NCBI RefSeq assembly: GCF_000243415.2
Contig: NZ_KI912270.1
Span: forward strand, 4,774,903 to 4,838,902
Length of the DNA stretch: 64,000 nucleotides
Direction: 5' to 3'
Source: Mycolicibacterium tusciae JS617
Lineage (GTDB): Bacteria > Actinomycetota > Actinomycetes > Mycobacteriales > Mycobacteriaceae
Position numbers and translations under genes: made by a program
Notes under the pieces: generated by a model
Told to the model about the DNA's origin: nothing
Databases searched by the model: none
The model's input: the letters and a program-made list of their open reading frames with translations, nothing else
Shown here: piece by piece, positions 26,488 through 34,323 of the stretch
How the letters are laid out: the number at the start of each line of letters is the position of its first letter
Numbering within the stretch: position 1 is the first letter of the stretch

Positions 26488-29004
26488 TCACGCGGCCATC
26501 GTGGGCCATAGTTCGGCTTCTTTTGCAATATGCCTTGCGGTGTAAGCGATCTCGACATACTCCGGGGTAGTGCTACGCCACCACGACAGCAGCTCGGCCG
26601 CGCGCGCCACATTGTGGAAACACCGCGCATACGTCGACGGCCCAACATCACCGATCACCCTGCCGGGCCGCTGGCCAGCGCTATCAAGGATCGCCGCGCG
26701 CATGGCAAGGTCAAGCTCATTCCACAGCCCATCAGACACCGGTTCACCATTCTCGACCGCCGTGGCGACCTGGCGGATCACCGGAGGAACCTGAAAGCCA
26801 AGCAGCTCAGAGGCTCTCGCCAGCGCCGTCCGCACAGCAGCAACCGTCAACGTCCACAACTGCGAACGATCCACCACCCCACCGCTTGTCAAGCGCGCAT
26901 ACTCGGCGCGGTCAATGGTCTCCAGACGATGCATTCGCATTTCGTCCAACGAGGGCGGCGGCGTCTCGGCCTTGATCGGCGACGTGGCCAGAGCGCAGTT
27001 CTCAACCTGCAGCAGCCCGGCATCCCGCGCCGGAGCCGCGGTGCCGCCGTAGTCGGTCGACACCGCCAACGCCCACAACTCAACGTTGGGGTTACTTGCC
27101 ATGCACAGCTGCCCGTACGCAAGCATCGTCTGAGCGGGATTCACCCAGCCGAACCACCGTGCGTGAAACTCCTTATCCAGACCCGGATCTGAGAAAACCA
27201 GGCGCACAGAATTGGGTAGGAACACTCCAGGGGGAATGAAACCGCTGCCCTCACTGCTCACCACCCACGCCTGCGGACCCGACGACGTCTTGAACATCCC
27301 CACGCACCAGTCGATACAGCCATACACGCGGGAGGCATGCATCAGGTCGTAGACCAGCTCCGACGCCTGATCCAACAGCGGATCCGGCGCCGAGGACCGC
27401 GCCCCCGCCGCCGCGCCGGCAGCGGTGGCACCCACACCCGACGCGACCACACCCGGGGGAAGCGGCGCCGCTTGCCCAGCACTCGCCGGCGGCGCTGGGG
27501 GCGGTGCAGGTGCCGGCGCACCCGCCGACGCCGGCGCGACCTGGCGCGGCTGCAAATCCGAATTGAACGGAGGCAACGGACCCGCCGGCGCCGCAGGCGG
27601 CATCATCGGAGCACCCATCGAGCCCACATGCCCAGCGGGCGCGCTCGTCGGCGCAGGAGCGGCCGAGGCGACATGCGCCGGCCCACCCGCCGCCGACACC
27701 GGCGCCGGGCCCGCCGAACCATAAGCCCCCGTCGTCGAACTCAGCGGCTGCGAGGGCGGCGGAGCCACCGGCGGCGGCAACACAGAACCCGCGCCCCCAG
27801 CACCCAACCCCGCATTGAACCCGCGAGAAAAATCAGACGGCGTCGCAGCCGACGGCGCACCCCCGCCCGCTGACGGAATACCCCCCGACGCAGGCGACAC
27901 CGACGACGGCAACCCACTACCCGACGAAAGCGAACTCGGCGACAACCCACCCGACCCAGCTGACGGCAGCCCACCACCCGACGGCGGCTTCAACCCACTA
28001 CCCAACGACGACAGCGGCGAGCCGCCACCGCCCGAGCTGGATGAAACAGGTGACATGGGCGGCGTCATCGCCGGAGTCGTCGACGCACCCCACTCCTTTA
28101 CGTCACCAGCAGGGCTCCCCTTCAAGGGGTCAGCAGCGTTGCCCGGGTCGCCGTGGGTCCCCTGACCGGGCTCACCCGAGCCAGTGCCCGCCTCACCGGC
28201 CGACTGCCCCGGTTCTGAGGCGCCGGGCGTTTCGCCAGGTTCAGGCTCTGAGCCCCCGCCCGATAGATCATCGCCTGGTGTTTTAGGAGTCTCATCCCAG
28301 CCCCTAACATCGTTCGCCGGTGACTGTGGCGCGGTGTTTCCTGGGCCATTCGGGTTGTCCAGCGGGGTGATGTTGTCCCCGCTGCCGCCGTTCTCCGTGA
28401 CGTGATCGGCGGGCCTGATCTGCCCATTCGATGAGGACTGGCTAGCTGACTCGCCGCCGATGTTTACTGCCTGCTCGGTGATGGATGCGGCGGAATCGGT
28501 CCCAAAGGCTAGCGCTTCGGCTTCGGCCGCACTGACAATGGCTTCGATCGCCATATAGATCGCCGCGACAGCGGCGCCAGCTCCCAGCGGTGTTGCCGCC
28601 GCTGCTTGAAGCTGCTGTTTAAGCCGATCGATTTCTTCATGCGCCTTGCGGTCGATCTCTTCGAGCCGACCTTGGGCGTGCCAAATGAGCTCGGAGGTCT
28701 CCTTGACCGCCTTCGACATGTCGCCATATAAGTCGGATTGGTTGATCACCGTCTGCGCCGTTCGGTAACTGCGCTCGCACATGGCGTCGATCATCTGTCC
28801 CGAGTTCTGAGAGCCCAGCTCGTCGGCGGCACGTCGGATGGCGGCAGCCGACGTGCTCAGGTCGACGCTCTTCTGGTGGAGACCACTCGCCGTCTCCGAC
28901 CATGCTTCCGGCGATGTCCTGGGCCAGACGGGCCCCACAATGCGCTGCGAGTACGGCCGGTTCGGCATCCCTGCCCCGGCGGCACCACCTGATGAGGCCG
29001 GCAT
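26488..29004 (-). CDS. Large Esp-like ESX-associated protein
   Basis: An 838-residue protein in three parts. Residues 20-190 are helical, with PRTSPEAWSETASGL and a coiled region EIDRKAHEEIDRLKQQLQAA. Residues 190-560 are a low-complexity Gly/Ser/Pro-rich linker. Residues 565-838 form a folded C-terminal domain (YGCIDWCVGMF, SSGPQAWVVSSEGSGFIPPGVFLP, HARWFGW). This layout resembles the EspK/Rv3899c-type ESX proteins with DUF5632/DUF5631 C-terminal domains. That family assignment is from memory and should be checked by profile search. It is probably a secreted substrate or an adaptor. The gene is followed closely by the 184-residue protein gene. Confidence 0.7.
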   Translation of the reverse strand: MPASSGGAAGAGMPNRPYSQRIVGPVWPRTSPEAWSETASGLHQKSVDLSTSAAAIRRAADELGSQNSGQMIDAMCERSYRTAQTVINQSDLYGDMSKAVKETSELIWHAQGRLEEIDRKAHEEIDRLKQQLQAAAATPLGAGAAVAAIYMAIEAIVSAAEAEALAFGTDSAASITEQAVNIGGESASQSSSNGQIRPADHVTENGGSGDNITPLDNPNGPGNTAPQSPANDVRGWDETPKTPGDDLSGGGSEPEPGETPGASEPGQSAGEAGTGSGEPGQGTHGDPGNAADPLKGSPAGDVKEWGASTTPAMTPPMSPVSSSSGGGGSPLSSLGSGLKPPSGGGLPSAGSGGLSPSSLSSGSGLPSSVSPASGGIPSAGGGAPSAATPSDFSRGFNAGLGAGGAGSVLPPPVAPPPSQPLSSTTGAYGSAGPAPVSAAGGPAHVASAAPAPTSAPAGHVGSMGAPMMPPAAPAGPLPPFNSDLQPRQVAPASAGAPAPAPPPAPPASAGQAAPLPPGVVASGVGATAAGAAAGARSSAPDPLLDQASELVYDLMHASRVYGCIDWCVGMFKTSSGPQAWVVSSEGSGFIPPGVFLPNSVRLVFSDPGLDKEFHARWFGWVNPAQTMLAYGQLCMASNPNVELWALAVSTDYGGTAAPARDAGLLQVENCALATSPIKAETPPPSLDEMRMHRLETIDRAEYARLTSGGVVDRSQLWTLTVAAVRTALARASELLGFQVPPVIRQVATAVENGEPVSDGLWNELDLAMRAAILDSAGQRPGRVIGDVGPSTYARCFHNVARAAELLSWWRSTTPEYVEIAYTARHIAKEAELWPTMAA

Positions 29005-29026
29005 CAGCTATTCCACTTCCATCCAG

Positions 29027-29728
29027 CTACCAGCCGGCTCCGAGGCTATCGCAAATCGATTGCGGCCCGCCGTAGGCAATCAGACTGTCAGTCCAGGCCG
29101 CACCGTCATACGTTCTCTCTGGCCCTGGCTCGATATTGTTTGCGAACAGCCAGAGATCATCAAGGTAGCGGTGCAGCGTTCGCTCGAAGCGCGGCTGAAC
29201 ACCTGGATGCTGGTCCATCACCGTCTCTACTCGGCCAACGAAACTTTCGGTGTCGTTGATGAATTTGGGCAACGCGGCATCCCGGGCGGGAGATCCCGGT
29301 GCACCGAGCCCGATCCACTCGTTGGCCACGGTGCTGTATCCCCTCAGCAGCGGTCCGATGGCTGTGCAAAGCGCGCGGTCAGCTACCTCAGTAGAGGCAG
29401 TGCCGGACGCTGTAGCTGGGTTGTCGGCCGGTTGCGCGGCGGTGCTCGACTCACTGCTAGTGCGTCCGGTCAGTGCCACTACCAGCGATGATGCCGCCAG
29501 GACCACTGCCAGCAGGATGCCTGCCACTGCGAGTGCCGTGCGCAGTCGGCGTGGGCGAGGCGGGAGGAATACTGGCGGCGGCGCCGGTGGTGCGGCATAG
29601 CCGGACGGGCCAGGGCCAGGTGGCGGCCCAAAAGGGCCGCCGTTCGGCGGCGGCGGTACGTATGCTGCTTCGGTCTTCCCACCCGCGGTCATGTATCCAG
29701 GGTAAACGCCACTAGCAAGGTCTAGCAT
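29027..29728 (-). CDS. Membrane-anchored Pro-rich protein of the ESX locus
   Basis: About 233 residues from ATG 29728; ATG 29692 is an alternative that gives 221. An N-terminal Pro/Gly-rich cytosolic segment is followed by Arg-rich residues, one transmembrane helix (LAVAGILLAVVLAASSLVVAL), a Ser/Thr-rich linker and a folded extracytoplasmic domain with two cysteines (RALCTAIGPLL and SICDSLGAGW). Mycobacterial proteins of this shape often accompany secretion loci, but the role is unknown. The reading frame is open 67 codons further upstream, where it runs into the TnpB element's right end, so the original 5' region may have been altered by that insertion. Confidence 0.65.
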   Translation of the reverse strand: MLDLASGVYPGYMTAGGKTEAAYVPPPPNGGPFGPPPGPGPSGYAAPPAPPPVFLPPRPRRLRTALAVAGILLAVVLAASSLVVALTGRTSSESSTAAQPADNPATASGTASTEVADRALCTAIGPLLRGYSTVANEWIGLGAPGSPARDAALPKFINDTESFVGRVETVMDQHPGVQPRFERTLHRYLDDLWLFANNIEPGPERTYDGAAWTDSLIAYGGPQSICDSLGAGW

Positions 29729-29880
29729 CGCCAAATTCTCTGCAAGAGCGCCTTCCCGCCAAGAATTCGGTGCAATTGGCGCTGGGGCGGCATTCTCTCC
29801 ACCTCCGAGAATCGGTAGCTCAGGCCGTCCGATCCGATTCCGACGACGACGATCGATCGATCGATCCACCACCTGAGTTA

Positions 29881-30060
29881 GTTGACGTCCTCCCCGAGTT
29901 GAAGCCCTGGGATTCCAAACCGACCCCACTACCTATGCGGCAGGAGAGCACAGTTGCGGTTCACGGTTCGCAGACCGGCTAGTGCCGAGGTCTCCCCGTG
30001 CTGTCACCGCCCGTCCGGCGGCGATGTTGCGTGCTGCGTTCACGTCGGCGTTGCACGGTC
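29881..30060 (-). ncRNA. Possible omega (guide) RNA at the tnpB 3' end
   Basis: In TnpB elements the guide RNA spans the end of tnpB and the right end, with the guide taken from flanking DNA. By that rule the RNA scaffold should cover the last roughly 130 bases of tnpB plus 29881-29932, and the guide would be read from bases just below 29881. This is inferred from family behaviour. No covariance model was run and the 5' limit is approximate. Confidence 0.35.
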
Positions 30061-31117
30061 CCGCGGTGCAGGCTTCGCACTCGAAAACCGCTTGGCTCTT
30101 GCGGTTTCCGGGAGCGACGTGCCCGCACACTGAGCATCGTTGCGACGTGTAGCCGGCCGGGATCTGCTCGACCCGACCGTGAGCCTTGTGCTGCAAACGC
30201 GCAGCGAGCAAGCCCCAACCGCTTCGGCTGATGCCACGGTTGAGGCCACGCTTTTGTGCGACCCGCCGGCCGGGCTGCTCCACGGTGCCCCGCGCAGTGC
30301 GGGTCATCGCACGCACGTCAAGGGCTTCAACGCGGATCGTGTCGAAACGCCGCGCGAGGTCAGTGGTGGCCTTTTCGATCCAGTCCTTGCGTCGGTCTGT
30401 TTCCCGCGCTTTCAGCTTCGCGATCGCCCGCTTCGTGCGGGCTCGCCGGTTGGAGCCACGTTCGGCGCGGGCCAGCCGCTGCTGCAACACCCTCAACCGC
30501 TTCGACTCACCGCGGGTGAGACGGGGTGCGTGCAGCAGTTCACCAGTCGACAGCGCTGCCGAAACCGCGACGCCACGGTCGATACCCACCACGCTCCCGT
30601 CACACGGACCCGCGACCGGGGCAGGGATGTGGCCGAACGCGATGTACCAGCGGCCGGCCCGATCACGCGTGACGCGGTAGGACTTCGCACCTTCTGGGAC
30701 CGGGCGCGTGAGGCGGAAGCGCACCCACCCCACCTTGGGCACCCACACCCGCCCGAACCGACGGTTCAGCCGCGCGATGTGGTGCGCTTTGACCGCGACC
30801 TGCCGAAATCCCTCGTGCACACCGGCTTTACGCCACGTCGGGCGGCGGTGCGTTCCGGTGAAGAAGTTACGCATGGCCTGGGCGAAGTCCCGCAACGCCT
30901 GCTGCTGCACGGTCTGCGAACCAGCCGCCAGCCAGCCGTGCTCGGCGCGTGCGGCGGTGAGCTGGGCGCACTGCTCGTTGTAGCCCGGCGCGCGACGCCC
31001 CGGCTGCCAGTGCTGCTGCTGCTCAACGGCCAAGTTCCACACATACCGGGCGTGGCGGCAATGCTCGGCCAGCGCCGGCGCCTGCTCGGCGGTAGGGAGC
31101 AGCCGGTATCGCGACAC
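29933..31117 (-). CDS. tnpB: TnpB RNA-guided endonuclease
   Basis: A 394-residue IS605/IS1341 OrfB protein, the compact ancestor of Cas12. The N-terminal REC/WED-like part begins YRLLPTAEQAPALAEH and includes the WNLAVEQQ helix. The split RuvC site is intact: Asp in GIDRGVAVS, Glu in IRVEALDV and Asp in CNADVNAARNIAAG. A zinc ribbon (CSVCGH and CEAC) lies between the last two. The start is GTG 31117. The nuclease should cut DNA guided by an RNA from the element's right end. All catalytic residues appear present, so it could be active. Confidence 0.92.
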   Translation of the reverse strand: MSRYRLLPTAEQAPALAEHCRHARYVWNLAVEQQQHWQPGRRAPGYNEQCAQLTAARAEHGWLAAGSQTVQQQALRDFAQAMRNFFTGTHRRPTWRKAGVHEGFRQVAVKAHHIARLNRRFGRVWVPKVGWVRFRLTRPVPEGAKSYRVTRDRAGRWYIAFGHIPAPVAGPCDGSVVGIDRGVAVSAALSTGELLHAPRLTRGESKRLRVLQQRLARAERGSNRRARTKRAIAKLKARETDRRKDWIEKATTDLARRFDTIRVEALDVRAMTRTARGTVEQPGRRVAQKRGLNRGISRSGWGLLAARLQHKAHGRVEQIPAGYTSQRCSVCGHVAPGNRKSQAVFECEACTAGPCNADVNAARNIAAGRAVTARGDLGTSRSANREPQLCSPAA

Positions 31118-31249
31118 CCTGGCAACCTAACCGCTCGCACCGACAGTCACCGAAAGGAGAGGCGGCGATTCCTCCGCTGCCTAAAGCCAGGGGATTCCAC
31201 GCCGCAAACATCCGATGATTCGGCTTCATAAACTCACTTCCCTTCGGCG

Positions 31250-31289
31250 CTTGCGACCGAAGCAGTGACCTTGCGACCGAAGCATTGAC
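31250..31289. repeat. Two tandem 20-bp repeats
   Basis: CTTGCGACCGAAGCAGTGAC is followed immediately by CTTGCGACCGAAGCATTGAC, with one base difference. The pair lies just outside the tnpB upstream hairpin. It may be a target-site relic, a binding site or a simple duplication. Confidence 0.7.
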
Positions 31290-31434
31290 ACGGCGGTCGG
31301 CGCGCGGCGCGGTGGCGTCGCCGCCACCATCAACTCTCTGTGGTCGGCGACAAGACGACATTTAGTGCACGGGCGGTATATGGAGGTGCGGTAGCGTTCG
31401 TGGTGTTCCGGTCGCGCCCCCCGAGGTCGGAACC

Positions 31435-31474
31435 GGAAGGGCCCGACTCCTCCCACCCTTGGTCGGGCCCTTCC
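31435..31474. terminator. 13-bp perfect inverted repeat, possible terminator
   Basis: GGAAGGGCCCGAC (31435-31447) pairs with GTCGGGCCCTTCC (31462-31474) around a 14-base loop. It lies 195 bases after the stop of the minus-strand YbaB-like gene, where a transcript end would be useful. No long T run follows on the minus strand, so termination is unproven. Confidence 0.5.
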
Positions 31475-31669
31475 ACTTTCCGATTCCGGTCGAGACTGTC
31501 TCACCCACAAAGTGTTTCGCGAACGCCAGCCGCTCGCGTATTTGCGCTGTCCCTTCCCGCTCTGGCTGGCGCGGTCCCCTGCGCCGCACAGAAGGGCTGG
31601 CACGCTCTGCCTATGCGGTGGTGCCAGCATGTGTTGTGGCGCAGGCTCTTTGGGTGAGAGCGACAGCGA

Positions 31670-32002
31670 TCAGACCTCGTTGATGCTGTAGTGTTCCCAA
31701 AATTCTTTGCGGGACAGCATCATTGCTTCGTTGGCCGCGTCGAGCAAGTCGTTCAGCTTCTTCTCTAGCGCCAAGTTGGTCAGCGACGTGCGGGCCGCCT
31801 CATGGATGAACAGTTCGAGAAGGCGGCCGTCGTCGCCGAGGGTGAACCGCACGAATCCGTCGGGGTCTTCAACTTCGGTCCGGAGCGCGCCCAGCTGGGC
31901 GATCATCTTGTCCAGGCGCTCGAGAGTCGCGGCCTGCTCGGCTTCGGAGAACTTGACCTTTTCCGCGTCGCCGAGATCGTCGAAGCCGACCCCGCCGAGC
32001 AC
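31670..32002 (-). CDS. YbaB/EspL-like protein
   Basis: A 110-residue protein of the YbaB/EbfC fold. It has an N-terminal helix (SEAEQAATLERLDKMIAQLGAL), a beta-strand centre (GFVRFTLGDDGRLLELFIHE) and a C-terminal helix pair (LALEKKLNDLLDAANEAMMLS). In ESX-1 the YbaB-like EspL sits next to EspB and supports its stability or export. Here the gene follows an EspB-like gene and starts at a GTG overlapping its stop (TAGTG). This makes a chaperone or regulatory role with the EspB-like protein likely. DNA binding is the alternative. Confidence 0.8.
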   Translation of the reverse strand: MLGGVGFDDLGDAEKVKFSEAEQAATLERLDKMIAQLGALRTEVEDPDGFVRFTLGDDGRLLELFIHEAARTSLTNLALEKKLNDLLDAANEAMMLSRKEFWEHYSINEV

Positions 32003-33654
32003 TACGGGCCGTCCTTCGGGCCGACAGTAGTGATGCGGCGGATCAGCGGAGCGTTACCACGTTGGGGTGGATCGTCGTTTGGAGGGGGATCGTCGTCTTT
32101 GCGGTTGGGGGCGGTTGCCGAGACCGCGATGCGGTCGGCGCTCACCTTGCCGGTGACCGATTCGGTGTGGGGAAGGTGTTTTCCCTCAAGCTGTTTGGGC
32201 TTGCCGCTGCGGTCTTCGGCCGGCCCGCCTTGTCCTCCGGCCATGGGCGCCATGGGCATTCCGCCCATCGGCATCATGCCGGACCCTCCGTGGCCGGGCG
32301 TCACCGGCGGCGGCAACGACCCACCGGTAGGCAGGGTCGGTGGGGTTGGGTTTGGTCCAGTGGATGGTGTTACCGGTGGCATCGACGGCGTGCCGCCCGA
32401 GGCCGGCGAGGTCGCACCACCACCTCCACCGCCGCCGAAGCCACTCATCTCGTCCAGCGGGGCGTCCTCTAAACCCATGTCCTCGGTGCCGATGTCGTCG
32501 AGCTTGGGCTGCATCAAACCCGACAAGCTCTGGGTGGCTGCGCCCATAGCCTGGGAGCCGGCCTGAATGACGGATTCTGGTGCTTTCATCAGCGACGACA
32601 CCGCGCCGCCCATCAGACCGCCCGCTGCGCCCAGGACTGTGGGGATCATGCTGGGAAGCATGGAGGCAAGCTGGCCGGCCATGTCCGGCGAGCCCGGTTC
32701 TCCTGGTTTCGCCTCACCAGGCAGACCCGTTCCGTCATCGGCGCCGGCCGCGGCTTCGTCTGCTGGGACATCGGGGATGCCGTCACCGTCGACGTCGATC
32801 TCGCCGGCCGTCGTGGCCTCGGTGGTGGCGTAGTAGCCGCCAAACCCCTGCGCGGTTTGCGCCTCCATCTGCGCTTTCTGCTCTAGCGCGTTCGCCAGCG
32901 GCACCGCGTACATGCCCCCGGTCTGCGCGTTGGCCTGAGCAAGTGTTTGCAGCTGGTGATTCATCGCTTGGAAGTCGTTGGGGGTGGGGATATCGCTGCG
33001 CGCCTGGGTGACTTCTTGGGCGTGGCGATTGGCCTGGTCGGCCACGGTGTCGGCGCGCTGGCCGGAGGTCTCAAAGGCGTTGGCGTATTTGATCAGGTGG
33101 CCCCGCACGACGTCAGTGGCCACGGGGCTGTCCCAGCTTTCGGGCAGGTTGTCGGCGACCAGACGCACCGCGGCCGAGGCGTCGCGAGCCGAGCCGGCCA
33201 CCTGGCGCCAGCCGGTGATGAACGCTTCGCCGCTGGCGGCGTCGCCGGAGTGCACCGCGTTGGAGATCACCTCCGCGGGGGCGGCCGGTGGAGCGGCGAG
33301 GATGGGGCGTGCGTCGGGAGCCACCGGCGGTGAGGGTGGCGCCCAGCCCGATACCGAGGCGCCCTCACTGCTGGTGCTCAGCTCGGAGATCTTGGCTGCG
33401 TTGGCGGCGTCCTTGGCGGTGAAGCCCGCCGCGACGTTACCCAGTTGCGCGGCGGTGGCCGCCAGTCCCGCCGCCTGTTCGGCGAGCACGCTGGCCAAGG
33501 TGGTGCCCGCGGTCGTGAGTCGGCCAGCGGCGCCCACTGAGGCCGGGTCGGCGGCCAGCGCAGGGTGCTCGGGGTTGGCTGCGGACAGTTCCGACAGTGC
33601 GGCGGTGATCCGTTGCGCTGCCGAGACCAGCCCGCTCGGGTCAACAGAAACCAT
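32002..33654 (-). CDS. EspB-like secreted ESX substrate
   Basis: A 550-residue protein. The N-terminal 280 residues look like a fused PE/PPE-type helical domain. The segments GEAFITGWRQV, NLPESWDSPVATDVVRGHL and HAQEVTQARSDIPTPNDF align by eye with the EspB pattern of helix, W-containing turn, and the helix before the PTYED segment. The rest is acidic then Gly/Pro/Met-rich and disordered. EspB is an ESX-1 substrate that forms heptameric rings. By analogy this protein is probably exported by the plasmid ESX. The neighbours are the YbaB-like gene downstream and a YbaB-like/EspC-like pair upstream. Confidence 0.75.
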   Translation of the reverse strand: MVSVDPSGLVSAAQRITAALSELSAANPEHPALAADPASVGAAGRLTTAGTTLASVLAEQAAGLAATAAQLGNVAAGFTAKDAANAAKISELSTSSEGASVSGWAPPSPPVAPDARPILAAPPAAPAEVISNAVHSGDAASGEAFITGWRQVAGSARDASAAVRLVADNLPESWDSPVATDVVRGHLIKYANAFETSGQRADTVADQANRHAQEVTQARSDIPTPNDFQAMNHQLQTLAQANAQTGGMYAVPLANALEQKAQMEAQTAQGFGGYYATTEATTAGEIDVDGDGIPDVPADEAAAGADDGTGLPGEAKPGEPGSPDMAGQLASMLPSMIPTVLGAAGGLMGGAVSSLMKAPESVIQAGSQAMGAATQSLSGLMQPKLDDIGTEDMGLEDAPLDEMSGFGGGGGGGATSPASGGTPSMPPVTPSTGPNPTPPTLPTGGSLPPPVTPGHGGSGMMPMGGMPMAPMAGGQGGPAEDRSGKPKQLEGKHLPHTESVTGKVSADRIAVSATAPNRKDDDPPPNDDPPQRGNAPLIRRITTVGPKDGP

Positions 33655-33657
33655 GGT

Positions 33658-33966
33658 CTACAAGGTCCTCAGTCGGTCACGTGCGGCGGCCAGATCCCTC
33701 TCGGTGGGGAAATCTGAGTAACAGACGGGGTCGAGCTTGGCTTGCTCCATCTGCTCGCGCAGTGCCACCTGACCCTGAAGATACGCCACGTCGGCGCAGG
33801 TCACGATTCGCTGAGCTAACTCGTGCATGTTGTCGCGCATCGCCTTGGGTTCCAGCTGAACGCCCAGGATGGAACCCTTGACGGCGACTCTGACCAGGAC
33901 CGCATCGTCTGGGGTCCTGGCGAGGAACGCCTGCTCGCTTAGCGGCAGGGCATCATTGCTGGTCAA
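33658..33966 (-). CDS. Small YbaB-like ESX-associated protein
   Basis: About 102 residues if translation begins at TTG 33966, which overlaps the end of the EspC-like gene by 14 bases. No ATG or GTG is well placed. The folded part (VLVRVAVKGSILGVQLEPKAMRDNMHEL and a helix AYLQGQVALREQMEQ) suggests a YbaB-type fold, as in ESX-associated chaperone-like proteins. It lies between the EspC-like and EspB-like genes. The longer frame to 34059 has an Arg/Ser-rich shadow-like N-terminus and is not used. Function inferred only from context. Confidence 0.6.
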   Translation of the reverse strand: MTSNDALPLSEQAFLARTPDDAVLVRVAVKGSILGVQLEPKAMRDNMHELAQRIVTCADVAYLQGQVALREQMEQAKLDPVCYSDFPTERDLAAARDRLRTL

Positions 33967-34261
33967 CTCGGAGGTTTTCTGCGTTGATCTCGTCGCGGGT
34001 GACGAAGTTCGCCGCTTCGCGGCGCAGGCCGATCGCGGCGTCGCGGTGGGTGTGCTCATGGTTGAGCAATGCAGCGTCGCGGTTGACCATCAGGTCCGAC
34101 ACCGCTGATTTGAACTGGTGCATGATCGGGCCGAAGGTGCCCACCGCGGCGAGGATCTCGGTGCTGGCTTCCCGGGCGGGGGCGATTTGGTCGGCGACGT
34201 CGTCGTGCTGGTTGGCGACGGTGCGCATCACCTCAGGGTCGATGTGAATCGGGTTGGTCAT
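33953..34261 (-). CDS. EspC/WXG100-like secreted protein with FxxxD
   Basis: A 102-residue two-helix protein. It begins like EspC-family (DUF2580-type) substrates (HIDPEVMRTVANQHDDVADQI). It has TFGPIMHQF at the hairpin turn, where EspC has HGPYCSQF, and a C-terminal helix containing NFVTRDEINAENL. The type VII signal position therefore reads FxxxD instead of YxxxD. It starts at ATG 34261, with AGGAG upstream. EspC polymerises and is cosecreted with other Esp proteins in ESX-1. The neighbouring EspB-like and DUF4226-like genes are possible co-substrates. Confidence 0.8.
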   Translation of the reverse strand: MTNPIHIDPEVMRTVANQHDDVADQIAPAREASTEILAAVGTFGPIMHQFKSAVSDLMVNRDAALLNHEHTHRDAAIGLRREAANFVTRDEINAENLRVDQQ

Positions 34262-34323
34262 TTCGCAGCTCCTTTACCTAGGACATTGTCGCGATTTTCA
34301 CCCGCGCCGTCATGCGGCCGGGG

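Larger units (their letters stand above)
29881..31195 (-). mobile_element. IS1341-like element (tnpB only)
   Basis: The element contains a single tnpB gene and no tnpA. The putative right end at 29881-29916 has the GTTGACGTCCTCCCC pattern typical of IS605/IS1341 termini. A related hairpin-like sequence (GGCGATTCCTCC to AAAGCCAGGGGATTCC, 31163-31197) lies beyond the 5' end. In element orientation both read GGAATCCC, then GGCTT, then GGAGGA. These elements insert without target duplication, so exact borders cannot be fixed from one copy. It separates the Esp-like genes at 31670-39403 from the EccC block. Confidence 0.7.
31118..31669. other. Non-coding gap with tandem repeat and hairpin
   Basis: This interval joins the 5' side of the TnpB element to the end of the YbaB-like gene. 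It contains a 20-base tandem repeat at 31250-31289 and a perfect 13-base inverted repeat at 31435-31474 with a 14-base loop. Small open frames on both strands (31226-31630, 31340-31657) have shadow-like translations and are not called. Confidence 0.5.

Noticed and set aside
31226..31657. Overlapping frames on both strands beside the TnpB element
   Set aside because: Low-complexity translations crossing a perfect hairpin; no coding signature.
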